A stretch of DNA of 58,545 nucleotides from Cognatilysobacter segetis (GCF_004359965.1 NZ_SMRQ01000005.1:1-58545); one strand, 5' to 3'. Shown: positions 38,674 to 46,328, numbered from the stretch's first letter. Numbers and translations are program-made. Notes: generated by a model from the sequence alone, not told the origin.

Positions 38674-39582
38674 TCAGCCCACTACCACGTCGTCGCCGAG
38701 GTGCTCGGCGAAATACGCGATCGCCGCGGCGACTTTCGGCGGCACGTGGCGCGCATAGGGATGCACCGCGTGCACGTCGATGCGTGACGTCGCCTGGTCG
38801 GGCAGCACGCGTACGAGGTCGCCGCGCTCGACGTGCGGATCGGCGAGGTAATCCGCCAGCAACGCGAGGCCGCCGCCGGCCAGTGCGACCTGCAGCTGGC
38901 CGAGCGTGCTGTTCACCGCGATGCCGGCGCCGATCGGCAGCTCCAGCCCGGGCACCGACCAGGTGCGCGCGTGCTCGTCGTAGCGCAGGCAGTCGTGCTC
39001 GCGCAGGTCGTCGATCGACTGCGGCACGCCGCGGCGTGCGAGATACGCGGGCGACGCGACGATCGAGCCGCGGATCGTGCCGAGCCGGCGCGCGATCAGC
39101 CCCGAGTCGGGCAGCCGGCCGATGCGGATCGCGAGGTCGTAGCGATCGCCGACGAGGTCGGCCACGGCATCGTCCAGGCGCAGCGCGACCTGCAGCTGCG
39201 GATGCCGTTCGGCGAGCCCCGCGAGCAGCGGCGCCACGCGCGCGACCCCGAAGCTCACCGTGGCGGTGATGCGCAGCAGGCCGCGCGGCACGTCGCGCAG
39301 GCGGCCGAGGTGCTGCTCCGCGGCGTCGGCCTGCTGCACCACCTCGCGGCAGTAGGCGAGCAGCGCATCGCCCGCCTCGGTCGCGCTGACCCGGCGCGTG
39401 GTGCGCAGCAGCAGGCGCGTGCCGAGGTGGCGCTCCAGCCGGCCCACCGCCTTGCTGACCGCGCCCTTGGTCAGGCCGAGCCGGCGCCCGGCGGCGGTGA
39501 AGCCGCCGGCGTCGAGCACCGCGGCGAAGACCGCCATGTCGGCGAGGCGCTCGGTCAGGCGCAGGTCGGCATTGGGATGCAT
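38674..39582 (-). CDS. LysR family transcriptional regulator
   Basis: This 302-residue protein has an N-terminal winged helix (VFAAVLDAGGFTAAGRRLGLTKGAVSKAVGRLE) and a periplasmic-binding-like effector domain beginning near residue 95 (GLLRITATVSFGVARVAPLL). The wording fits the AaeR/DmlR-like group. It is divergent from a 56-codon gene and a cupin gene, the usual arrangement for a LysR regulator and its target, and a palindrome lies between them. The effector is unknown. Confidence 0.93.
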   Translation of the reverse strand: MHPNADLRLTERLADMAVFAAVLDAGGFTAAGRRLGLTKGAVSKAVGRLERHLGTRLLLRTTRRVSATEAGDALLAYCREVVQQADAAEQHLGRLRDVPRGLLRITATVSFGVARVAPLLAGLAERHPQLQVALRLDDAVADLVGDRYDLAIRIGRLPDSGLIARRLGTIRGSIVASPAYLARRGVPQSIDDLREHDCLRYDEHARTWSVPGLELPIGAGIAVNSTLGQLQVALAGGGLALLADYLADPHVERGDLVRVLPDQATSRIDVHAVHPYARHVPPKVAAAIAYFAEHLGDDVVVG

Positions 39583-39605
39583 GCGGAAACAAAGAAGCCA
39601 CGGAC

Positions 39606-39621
39606 AGGTGGATTATCACCT
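39606..39621. promoter_or_regulatory. Candidate LysR operator (AGGTG-N6-CACCT)
   Basis: A perfect 5-bp-arm palindrome, AGGTG-GATTAT-CACCT, lies 24 bp upstream of the LysR start and 48 bp upstream of the divergent small gene. Its place between divergent genes fits autoregulation and target control. Confidence 0.45.
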
Positions 39622-39668
39622 CCGCGTGGCCGGCACACACTGCGCCTCCCTTCCAAGGAGGTTCCGCC

Positions 39669-39839
39669 ATGTGCCGTTCCGCGTTCTTCAGGACACTCGC
39701 CGGCCTGCTCGCCGGCACCCATGCCGTCGGCCCTTTGCCCATCGACGGCCTGCCGACCGAGGCGCGCTGCAAGGCGCCGCCGCGCGACGCCGCCGGCCGC
39801 TGCGCCGCGCGCGCTCCGGCCGCGGCGACCTGCCGGTGA
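39669..39839 (+). CDS. Hypothetical 56-residue protein translationally coupled to the cupin gene
   Basis: A near-perfect AAGGAGG site lies seven bases before the ATG at 39669. The product has a short basic N-terminus, a modest hydrophobic stretch (TLAGLLAGTHAVG) and a Cys/Arg/Ala-rich tail. Its stop overlaps the GTG start of the cupin gene in GTGA. No family was recognised. The strong ribosome site and coupling are the only evidence that it is translated; it could be a leader peptide. Confidence 0.55.
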   Translation: MCRSAFFRTLAGLLAGTHAVGPLPIDGLPTEARCKAPPRDAAGRCAARAPAAATCR

Positions 39840-40171
39840 GCGTCGCGGTCGTCCGCGGCGCCGCGTTCACCGCCGACCGTCCCTGGGGCGCGCGCACCGT
39901 CGCCGCGTTCGGGGGCCTCACCGCGAACCTGCACTGGACCAATGCCGCCTACCCCTGGCACGTCAACGACGGCGACGAGCTGTTCGTCGTGCTCGCCGGC
40001 GCGGTGGAGATGCAGTGGCGCGAGGACGGCATCGAGCGCAGCGCCCGGCTGGTGGCCGGCGACGTGTGGCGCGGCGGCGCGGGCATCGCGCACCGCGCCC
40101 TGCCCCAGGGCGAGGCGCGCGTTCTGGTGGTCGAAACGCCGGACGCCGACACGCTCGTCGACGCCGCCTGA
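39836..40171 (+). CDS. Small cupin-domain protein
   Basis: The GTG at 39836 gives 111 residues forming one cupin barrel: WHVNDGDELFVVLAGAVEM is motif 1 (with one His and acidic residues) and GDVWRGGAGIAHRALPQGEARVLVVET is motif 2. It is probably a cytoplasmic metal- or ligand-binding protein. It is likely regulated by the divergent LysR protein. GTG is the only start that avoids overlap with the LysR promoter and agrees with the coupling. It ends 42 bp before the borosin-type methyltransferase gene. Confidence 0.8.
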   Translation: MSVAVVRGAAFTADRPWGARTVAAFGGLTANLHWTNAAYPWHVNDGDELFVVLAGAVEMQWREDGIERSARLVAGDVWRGGAGIAHRALPQGEARVLVVETPDADTLVDAA

Positions 40172-40213
40172 CCGCGGTGCTACGGTCCGCCGGGCGGAGG
40201 GGAGCCGCGGACC

Positions 40214-41083
40214 ATGCACAGCGAACGACAGGGCAGCCTCGCCTGCGTGGGGCTCGGAATGATGCTCGGCGCGCACCTGACGCCGCGCTCGCGCCACACC
40301 ATCGAGCACGCCGACGTCGTGTTCGTGCTCGCGTCCGACGGCCTGGTCGAGCGTTGGGTCGAGGAGATGCATCCCGACGTCCGCAGCCTCCAGCCCTACT
40401 ACTCGGAGGGCAGGTCGCGGCGCGCGACGTACGCGGAGATGGTCGGCGCGATCGTCGCCGAGGTCCGCGCGGGCCGACGCGTCTGCGCGGCGTTCTACGG
40501 TCATCCGGGCGTGTTCGCGCAGGTCGCGCACGAGGCGATCGAACGGGTGCGCGGCGAGGGCATCGACGCCCGGATGGAGCCCGGCATCTCCGCCGAGGAC
40601 TGCCTCTACGCCGACATCGGCATCGACCCCGGCCGCACCGGCTGCCAGCACTTCGAGGCGACGCAGTTCCTGTGCTGCGATCGCCAGGTCGACACCGCGG
40701 CGTGGCTCGTGCTGTGGCAGGTGGCGTCGGTCGGAGATCGCAGCTTCGCCCGCAATGCGACCGGCCGTGGCTATCGCCAGCTGCTGGTCGACAAGCTCGC
40801 GCGCGTCTACGCGCCGCAGTACGAAGTGGTGCTCTATGAAGCGCCCACGATCGCGACCGGTTCGCCGCGCATCGAGCGCCTGCCGCTGGGACGGCTCGCG
40901 GACGCGCGACTGAACATGCATACGACGCTGGCGGTCGGGCCCGCGCGGCCGCTGCGCGTCGACCTCGCCATGCGGGCCGCGCTCGATGCGCTCGATGCGC
41001 TGGACGCGGGTCCGTCGCCGCGCCCACGCGTCCGGCCGCGCCTGGAGCTGGTCCGCGACGTAAACCGCGAGCGCGATGACTGA
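40214..41083 (+). CDS. Split-borosin peptide backbone alpha-N-methyltransferase (SonM/OphMA family)
   Basis: This 289-residue protein is a tetrapyrrole-methylase-fold SAM enzyme of the borosin type. It has the landmarks CVGLGM, IEHADVVF, FYGHPGVF, MEPGISAEDCLYADIGIDP, QHFEATQFL and LWQVA. Tyr63, Arg69, Tyr73 and Tyr95 keep the exact spacing of the OphMA catalytic residues Y66, R72, Y76 and Y98. OphMA is fused to its substrate; this protein lacks a core extension and so is of the split type, like SonM of Shewanella. It should methylate backbone amides of the peptide encoded at 41823. Its last 8 bp overlap the GNAT gene. Confidence 0.88.
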   Translation: MHSERQGSLACVGLGMMLGAHLTPRSRHTIEHADVVFVLASDGLVERWVEEMHPDVRSLQPYYSEGRSRRATYAEMVGAIVAEVRAGRRVCAAFYGHPGVFAQVAHEAIERVRGEGIDARMEPGISAEDCLYADIGIDPGRTGCQHFEATQFLCCDRQVDTAAWLVLWQVASVGDRSFARNATGRGYRQLLVDKLARVYAPQYEVVLYEAPTIATGSPRIERLPLGRLADARLNMHTTLAVGPARPLRVDLAMRAALDALDALDAGPSPRPRVRPRLELVRDVNRERDD

Positions 41084-41756
41084 CGTTGCCCATCCGTCGG
41101 CTCGCTCGACCGGCGGCTCGCGGGCCATCGAAACGGCCGCGTCCAGCCGTGACGCGGAACTGCACGCGGCCACGCTCAGCCTCCGGCTGCTGGACGAGGG
41201 TGACCGCGCGCTTTATCACGCGCTGCATTCCAGTCGCGAGGTGATGCGCGCCATCGGTCCGCCGCTCGACGCCGACGCGATCGACGCGCGTTTCGGACGC
41301 GTGCTGCGGCACAACCGCAGTCAACGGCCGGGGCATCGCGCCTGGGCCGTCATACCGCGCGACGCGGCGAAGCCGGTGGGGCTGACGGCATTGCTGCGGG
41401 ACGGCGTGCGTGCCGAGTTCGGGATCATGTTGCTGCCCGCGGCGCAGCGGCGTGGAATCGCCGGCGCCACGATCGCCGCGCTGCTGCCGCATGCGTTCGG
41501 GGACATGCGGCTCATGCACGTCGACGCTTCGCGCCCCGATGGCCGATTCGTCCACGTCATCGACGCGATGTTCGCGCCGTTCGGATTCCGCCGCGTTCCG
41601 GGGCTTCGACCCGGCGAAGTCGGCTGGACCCTGTCGCGCGACAACGCGACCTGGACTTCGACCCGCCTGCAAGCCTGCGATCCGGGCGGTGGACCGACAG
41701 ACGGTCATGACCGGCGGCCGGCGGGCGAACCGGCTCGTCCGCCGCCTCGTTCCTGA
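41076..41756 (+). CDS. GNAT family N-acetyltransferase in the borosin locus
   Basis: This 226-residue protein has a GNAT fold of the RimJ/RimL type: LSLRLLDEGDRALYHALH at the start of the domain, then the acetyl-CoA loop QRRGIAG after strand EFGIMLLP. The first 30 and last 30 residues are low-complexity extensions. An 8-bp overlap with the methyltransferase and its position before the precursor gene suggest that it acts in the same pathway, perhaps acetylating the peptide's N-terminus or the product for self-protection (inference). Confidence 0.85.
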   Translation: MTDVAHPSARSTGGSRAIETAASSRDAELHAATLSLRLLDEGDRALYHALHSSREVMRAIGPPLDADAIDARFGRVLRHNRSQRPGHRAWAVIPRDAAKPVGLTALLRDGVRAEFGIMLLPAAQRRGIAGATIAALLPHAFGDMRLMHVDASRPDGRFVHVIDAMFAPFGFRRVPGLRPGEVGWTLSRDNATWTSTRLQACDPGGGPTDGHDRRPAGEPARPPPRS

Positions 41757-41810
41757 CGTACTCTCGGGCGGCGCGGCCGATGACGGCCGCGCCTATCGTG
41801 TGGACGACCC

Positions 41811-41820
41811 AGGGGGGGGG
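41811..41820 (+). promoter_or_regulatory. Homopolymeric Shine-Dalgarno (A plus nine G) of the precursor gene
   Basis: The ribosome-binding site for the ATG at 41823 is A followed by nine G, only two bases from the start codon. Slippage during replication would change the spacing and the amount of precursor peptide. It could also be a sequencing artefact in run length. Confidence 0.55.
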
Positions 41821-41822
41821 AT

Positions 41823-42080
41823 ATGTCTCGCATCATCGAAGTGCTGGTCCAAGCCGGCGAAAGCGGCGCGCTCGACGGGGAGTCGGCGTTTCTCGAACTA
41901 CCGGTGGCGATGCGCCGTGCCTTGCGGCTCGGGGACACGGCTGCGGTCGCCACGCTCGCCGGCGTCGAGCCCGTGCGTTGCTGTCTGGTGGCGTCGCCCG
42001 ACAACGAACCGGAGCCGGCCGAAGCCCCCGCCGAGCCCGATTCCGACGTGCCGGAGTCGCCGGACGCGGCTGCGGCCTGA
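41823..42080 (+). CDS. Putative split-borosin precursor peptide
   Basis: This 85-residue peptide has a helical N-terminal part (MSRIIEVLVQAGESGAL, then LPVAMRRALRLGDTAAV) resembling the leader/binding domain of SonA-type substrates. Next comes a short hydrophobic run CCLVAS at residues 53-58, where SonA has its methylated core, and finally a Pro/Glu/Asp/Ala tail. Leu55, Val56 and Ala57 are the likely methylated positions by analogy. It follows the methyltransferase and GNAT genes. The assignment rests on context and pattern, since precursors vary widely; no protease gene is adjacent. Confidence 0.7.
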   Translation: MSRIIEVLVQAGESGALDGESAFLELPVAMRRALRLGDTAAVATLAGVEPVRCCLVASPDNEPEPAEAPAEPDSDVPESPDAAAA

Positions 42081-42088
42081 GGCTATGC

Positions 42089-42116
42089 TTGGGGCCCCGC
42101 GGGTGCGGGGCCCCAA
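42089..42116. other. Strong GC hairpin between precursor and GGDEF genes
   Basis: TTGGGGCCCCGC pairs perfectly with GCGGGGCCCCAA around a GGGT loop, giving a 12-bp stem. It begins 9 bp after the precursor stop. There is no T-tract, so it may stabilise the precursor mRNA 3' end or attenuate read-through into the cyclase gene, not act as a classical terminator. Confidence 0.75.
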
Positions 42117-42143
42117 CACTGGGCGGAGGCCCGGAGGCGCAAC

Positions 42144-43952
42144 ATGCGGTGGCGCTCGAGTTTGGCGATGGTGTGCCTGGTGGCCATGTCGGCGATCAGC
42201 CCGACGTGCATCGCCTCCGTTTCGAAATTCAGCGACGAGCTCGCGCGCGTCGAGCGCCTGCGTTCCTCCGACACGGTCGCGTTCAACGCGGGCCTGTCGC
42301 GTCTTGAGGCGAACGCGGCCAAGCTATCGCCGCGCGAATCGCGTTGGCTGCGCTACCTGCAGGATTACCGGCGCGTCATCCAGGGCGAGTACGGCGAAGC
42401 GGTGGGCGACGCGGTCGCGTTGTATGACCAGGCTCCCGAGACCGACATCAAGTTCCGCGCCGGGTTGCTGATTGCCAACGCCGCGGCGATCACCCGCGAC
42501 TTCTCCCTCGGCCTCCGTTACCTCGAGCAGTCGCTCGCGCTCCAGCCGCGCATCTCGGACGCCGGCGTTCGCAATTACGGATACACGGTCGCAGCGATCC
42601 TCTACAACCAGTACGGCCAGTACGAGCTCGGGCTGCAGAACGCGCGTGCGCTCGCCGAAGCGCGGCCCGAACCGCGCAGCGCATGTTTCGCCCAGCAACT
42701 GCAGATCGAAGCGCTGCATGGGCTCGGGCGCCCGATCGACGAAACGGCCGACGTGCAAGCCGCGATTTCCCGGTGCACCGAAGCGCACGAGCCGATCGCG
42801 ACCAACCTCATCCGCAGCATCCTCGCGCAGCGGTGGGCGCAGGAAGGCAAGCAGCGCCAGGCCATCGCGTTGCTCGATGCGAGCCTGCCGGAGGTGGAGG
42901 CCACGGGCTATACCCGGCTGATCGGCGAGATCCACGGCCTGCTCGCGCAGCTCAGGCTCGACGTCGGCGACCTCGCTGCCGCGGAGCGCGATGCGCGCGC
43001 GGTCGCGCGGATCAAGGGGCAGGACGCGCGTTGGCTGCCGAATGTCACGGCGCACCATGTCCTCTACGAACTCGCACTCAAGCGCGGTGACTATCGAACC
43101 GCGCTTGACGAATACCGGCAATACGCGGACGCCGACAAGGCACGCCTGGATGACGTCAAGGCGCGCGAGTACGCGTTCCAGCTCAGCCGGCACGAGCTCA
43201 ACCAGAAGAACCAGTCGATCCTGCTGCTGCAGAGCCAGAACCGGCTGCTGCAACTCAAGCAACAGGCCGCGACCGCGTCCGCCTGGAACACGCGCCTCGC
43301 GATCGCGCTGCTTCTTGTGCTCGTCGCCTCGGTCGGTTACTGGGGCTGGCGCGCGCGCCGCATGCACGGCTCGCTCCGCACGCTGGCGGAAACGGACGGG
43401 CTGACCGGGCTGGCGAATCGCCGCCACTTCCGCGCGAGTTCGGAGGCGGTGCTCACGCAGTGCGCGCAGCGGCAGCGGCCGGTGGCCGTGCTGCTGTTCG
43501 ACCTGGACCACTTCAAGCAGATCAACGACCAGTGCGGCCACGCGTCGGGGGACTGGGTGCTGCGGGAGGTCGCGCGGGTCGGGCGGCTGCATTGCCGCGA
43601 GACCGACCTGTTCGGCCGGATCGGCGGCGAGGAGTTCGCGATGGCGCTGATGGACTGCGAAGTCCACGAGGCGGTCGGCATCGCCGAGGCCTGCCGTCGC
43701 GCGATCGCCTCCATCGATGCCGAGGCCGCCGGCTGCTGCCTGCCGGTCTCGGCCAGCGTGGGCGTGGTGGGCACGCGCCAGGTCGGCTACGACTACGAGT
43801 CGCTGATCGCGCACGCGGACGCGGCGATGTACCGCTCGAAGGTGGGCGGGCGCAACCGCGTCACGCTGTACGAGCCGCCCGCGCTGCCCGAGGCCGGCCA
43901 GCCCGTCCTGCTCGACCAGCGCAACGCCGAGGCAATGCTCCGCCAGTACTGA
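42144..43952 (+). CDS. TPR-containing membrane diguanylate cyclase (GGDEF)
   Basis: This 602-residue protein has a signal peptide (to about residue 24), a periplasmic TPR-like region (about 40-380), one transmembrane helix (LAIALLLVLVASVGYWGW) and a cytoplasmic GGDEF domain. The active site reads GGEEF at 494-498 and is preceded by an intact inhibitory I-site RETD at 485-488, five residues upstream. It should make c-di-GMP in response to a periplasmic signal and be product-inhibited. c-di-GMP in this group acts on Clp, whose candidate sites lie upstream of the amyloid and polysaccharide operons. Confidence 0.93.
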   Translation: MRWRSSLAMVCLVAMSAISPTCIASVSKFSDELARVERLRSSDTVAFNAGLSRLEANAAKLSPRESRWLRYLQDYRRVIQGEYGEAVGDAVALYDQAPETDIKFRAGLLIANAAAITRDFSLGLRYLEQSLALQPRISDAGVRNYGYTVAAILYNQYGQYELGLQNARALAEARPEPRSACFAQQLQIEALHGLGRPIDETADVQAAISRCTEAHEPIATNLIRSILAQRWAQEGKQRQAIALLDASLPEVEATGYTRLIGEIHGLLAQLRLDVGDLAAAERDARAVARIKGQDARWLPNVTAHHVLYELALKRGDYRTALDEYRQYADADKARLDDVKAREYAFQLSRHELNQKNQSILLLQSQNRLLQLKQQAATASAWNTRLAIALLLVLVASVGYWGWRARRMHGSLRTLAETDGLTGLANRRHFRASSEAVLTQCAQRQRPVAVLLFDLDHFKQINDQCGHASGDWVLREVARVGRLHCRETDLFGRIGGEEFAMALMDCEVHEAVGIAEACRRAIASIDAEAAGCCLPVSASVGVVGTRQVGYDYESLIAHADAAMYRSKVGGRNRVTLYEPPALPEAGQPVLLDQRNAEAMLRQY

Positions 43953-44022
43953 GCGCGGCGCGTCGACGCCGCCACGACGCGGCCGGCGTAGCGTGGAACG
44001 ACGCCCGCCCCCCGGTACCGCC

Positions 44023-44280
44023 ATGGACGAGAGCCGACGCATCGCTGACTACCTGCGCTCGACCGCCGACCTCACCGAGTATTTCCGCACCTGCAAGCAG
44101 ACCGGCGACATGGCGCTGGTCGAGAGCGCGCTGCGCGACATGCCGGAGTGGGCGACGTTCCACGAGGTGAAGAGCGCGCTGGGCGCGGCCGGGCTGCGCA
44201 TGAGCGTCACGCCGCTGAGCCCGGCGGACAAGGTGCTCCCGGAGTTCGCCGAGCGCCGCAAGGGGCCGCGCAAACACTGA
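44023..44280 (+). CDS. Hypothetical 85-residue cytoplasmic protein
   Basis: The ATG at 44023 opens an 85-residue mostly helical protein (MDESRRIADYLRSTADL, then FHEVKSALGAAGLRMSV) with a basic C-terminus KGPRKH. No domain was recognised. An earlier in-frame start at 43993 adds ten residues without support. A TAGCGT hexamer about 35 bp upstream may be a -10. It converges on the ribosomal-protein operon. Confidence 0.6.
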   Translation: MDESRRIADYLRSTADLTEYFRTCKQTGDMALVESALRDMPEWATFHEVKSALGAAGLRMSVTPLSPADKVLPEFAERRKGPRKH

Positions 44281-44442
44281 GCGGCGGGCGCGCCGGCAAG
44301 CGCTGACGACGACGGACTAGGCGTCCGATGTACGGCTCGGACGCGCGTTTCCCGAGACGCACCCGTGGCACGACCGATCCGGACGTCGCGGCAATGGGCC
44401 GCAGTCATCGGTCGAACCGCGCCGACCGCCGCCGACCGCAAC

Positions 44443-44470
44443 AAAAAACCCGCCTTGCGGCGGGTTCTTC
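44443..44470. terminator. Terminator after rpmB-rpmG (bidirectional)
   Basis: CCCGCC (44449-44454) pairs with GGCGGG (44459-44464) around TTGC. On the minus strand the stem is followed by six T, making a strong terminator for rpmG; on the plus strand TTCTTC follows. Confidence 0.88.
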
Positions 44471-44500
44471 GCGGAACGTCGGATCGTTCGGCCTGTCGGC

Positions 44501-44679
44501 TTACTTGATCTTGCCTTCCTTGTACGGCACGTGCTTGCGCACCACCGGGTCGTACTTCTTGATTTCCATCTTGCCGGGGGTGTTCTTCTTGTTCTTGTCG
44601 GTCGTGTAGAAATGACCGGTGCCGGCGGAGGAAATCAGGCGGAGGAAATCAGGCGGATCTTGTCGCGCTTGGAAGCCAT
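44501..44679 (-). pseudogene. rpmG: rpmG (ribosomal protein L33) frameshifted by a 14-bp tandem duplication
   Basis: The frame begins [14 protein letters not shown] and then meets TGA, because GCGGAGGAAATCAG (plus strand) is present twice in a row at 44625-44638 and 44639-44652. Removing one copy restores a normal 54-residue L33, with [18 protein letters not shown] and the end [11 protein letters not shown] intact. As written, only 14 residues can be made. It lies 13 bp after rpmB in the usual operon. Either this is a real lesion (L33 is dispensable in E. coli) with a paralogue elsewhere, or it is an assembly error. Confidence 0.92.
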
Positions 44680-44692
44680 CGTCGTCTACTCC

Positions 44693-44929
44693 TCAGATCT
44701 TCTCGCCACGGGCGCGGAGATCGGCGAGCACGGCGTCGATGCCGTTCTTGTCGATGGTGCGCAGGGCATTGGCGGAAATACGCAGCTTGACCCAGCGGTT
44801 CTCCGACGCGACCCAGAAACGGCGCTCGTGGAGGTTCGGCTGGAAGCGGCGACGCGTCTTGTTGTTGGCGTGGGAGACGTTGTTACCCGTCACCGTACGC
44901 TTGCCGGTGACCTGGCAGACCTTGGACAT
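44693..44929 (-). CDS. rpmB: Large-subunit ribosomal protein L28
   Basis: [20 protein letters not shown] at 44929 gives a full 78-residue L28, including [20 protein letters not shown] and a conserved C-terminal end. GAGGTGCG precedes the start. L28 is a structural part of the 50S subunit. The operon promoter lies about 180 bp upstream, leaving a long untranslated leader of about 175 nt in which no known riboswitch was recognised. Confidence 0.97.
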   Translation of the reverse strand: MSKVCQVTGKRTVTGNNVSHANNKTRRRFQPNLHERRFWVASENRWVKLRISANALRTIDKNGIDAVLADLRARGEKI

Positions 44930-45112
44930 ACGCACCTCGAAAGGTATTGAGCTTCCCTTGGCCAGGGAGGCGGCGGCCCCGACGCACCGGACATCCGGGC
45001 ATCGCGCGATACGGGCGGGACCTGCGCGGGGCAGGCATTCGCTGGACGCGGAAAACGCGCTTTCCGGTCGACGTCCGGTGCCGGCAGGGCCGGTGGACGC
45101 AGCGAGCCGCGC

Positions 45113-45141
45113 ATTATGGCGGCCGATCCCTTTGCGGGCAA
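45113..45141 (-). promoter_or_regulatory. Sigma-70 promoter of rpmB-rpmG
   Basis: On the minus strand TTGCCC (45136-45141) and CATAAT (45113-45118) are separated by 17 bp, close to consensus. It lies in the gap between rpmB and the LAB_N gene and points to rpmB. The rest of the 44930-45251 gap shows no gene. Confidence 0.65.
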
Positions 45142-45251
45142 GCACTTACGGGTCGGAGGAAGGGTCGACCGCGTTCAGGGAGCCGGGCCGGACGCCGCGG
45201 CAGCCGGGGTGTCCCGATCCAGCGCGCGCCGGGTGCGACCCGGCGGCGGCT

Positions 45252-45593
45252 TCAGTGCGAGGCCCGGTCCCGGTGCCAGCCGCGATGGCGGATGTCGAGA
45301 TAGAGCGAGTAGAGCGCGGTGAACGCGGGGAACAGGTTCTGGATGACGCCGACCGAGTCCTGCTTCTGCGAGAACAGGAAGTAGCTGAGCGTCATCAGAC
45401 TGCCGACCACGCTCATGTACCAGAACAGGCGCGGGATGACCGGCTTGCCGGCGCGCCGGGAGGCGACGAACTGCACCAGCCAGCGCCCGCCGAACATCGC
45501 CGCGCCGACCAGCCCGATGACCTTCCACGGCGAGGCATGCAGGCCCGTCCAGGCCAGCCACGGGATCGGGCTGTTCATCACGTCGTAGGCCAT
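45252..45593 (-). CDS. LAB_N domain membrane protein
   Basis: This 113-residue protein has three hydrophobic helices with the LAB_N signature VGAAMFGGRWLVQFVASRRAGKPVIPRLFWYMSVVGSLMTLSYF, seen in short form here and at the N-terminus of some lipid A disaccharide synthases. It begins three bases after the GT2 stop, and the pair is a recurrent unit. It probably helps move or modify a lipid-linked sugar for lipid A or another envelope glycolipid. The specific role is unknown. Confidence 0.88.
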   Translation of the reverse strand: MAYDVMNSPIPWLAWTGLHASPWKVIGLVGAAMFGGRWLVQFVASRRAGKPVIPRLFWYMSVVGSLMTLSYFLFSQKQDSVGVIQNLFPAFTALYSLYLDIRHRGWHRDRASH

Positions 45594-45596
45594 GGC

Positions 45597-46328
45597 TCAG
45601 ACCTCTTCGGTGCGCGTCAGGCGCGAACGCGTGATCAGCCACGACACGCCGCGCAGGTCGCGGATGCCGACCAGCGCGCGGTTGAGATTGTTGTACTTGG
45701 ACACGCCGCTGGCACGATGCCGGTGGTTCACCGGCACGCTCACCGTCTTCCAGCCGGCGCGCTGCATCAGCGCGGGCAGGTAGCGGTGCATGTGGTCGAA
45801 ATAGGGCAGGTCGAGAAAGGCCTCGCGCTCGAACAGCTTGATGCCGCAGCCGGTGTCGGGCGTGGAATCGCGCAGCATGCGCGAGCGGATCGCGTTGGCG
45901 ATCTTCGACGCCCAGCGCTTGCTGCCGGTGTCCTGGCGGTTGACGCGCCAGCCGGCGAACAGCTTTACGTCCGCCGCCGCCGCATCGCGCTTTTCCAGCA
46001 GTTTCGGGATGTCGGCGGGATCGTTCTGGCCGTCGCCGTCGAGCGTGGCGATCCACGCCCCGCGCGCGGCTTTCACGCCGGTGCGCGTGGCCGTGCTCTG
46101 CCCGCTGTTGGTGACGTGGCGGACGACGCGCAGCTCCGGCACCTCGGCCTTCAGCGCCTGCAGCGCCTCGACCGTGCCGTCCTTCGAGCAGTCGTCGACG
46201 TAGACGATCTCGAAGTCGGTGACGCCGCGCAGCGCGGCGACGATCTCGCGCACGAGCGGCGCGACGTTGCCTTCCTCGTTGTAGACGGGAACGACGACGG
46301 ACAACGGCAGGGCAGGCGTCATGGGCAT
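45597..46328 (-). CDS. GT2 family glycosyltransferase (dolichol-phosphate-sugar synthase-like)
   Basis: This 243-residue protein is a GT-A domain without membrane helices: VVVPVYNEEGNV, the DDCSKDGT loop, ATLDGDGQNDP with the metal-binding DGD, and GIKLFEREAF. The pattern is that of polyprenyl-phosphate sugar transferases such as ArnC or DPM1-like enzymes, but the usual C-terminal membrane helices are supplied, if at all, by the adjoining LAB_N protein. ATG at 46322 is an alternative start. Confidence 0.88.
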   Translation of the reverse strand: MPMTPALPLSVVVPVYNEEGNVAPLVREIVAALRGVTDFEIVYVDDCSKDGTVEALQALKAEVPELRVVRHVTNSGQSTATRTGVKAARGAWIATLDGDGQNDPADIPKLLEKRDAAAADVKLFAGWRVNRQDTGSKRWASKIANAIRSRMLRDSTPDTGCGIKLFEREAFLDLPYFDHMHRYLPALMQRAGWKTVSVPVNHRHRASGVSKYNNLNRALVGIRDLRGVSWLITRSRLTRTEEV

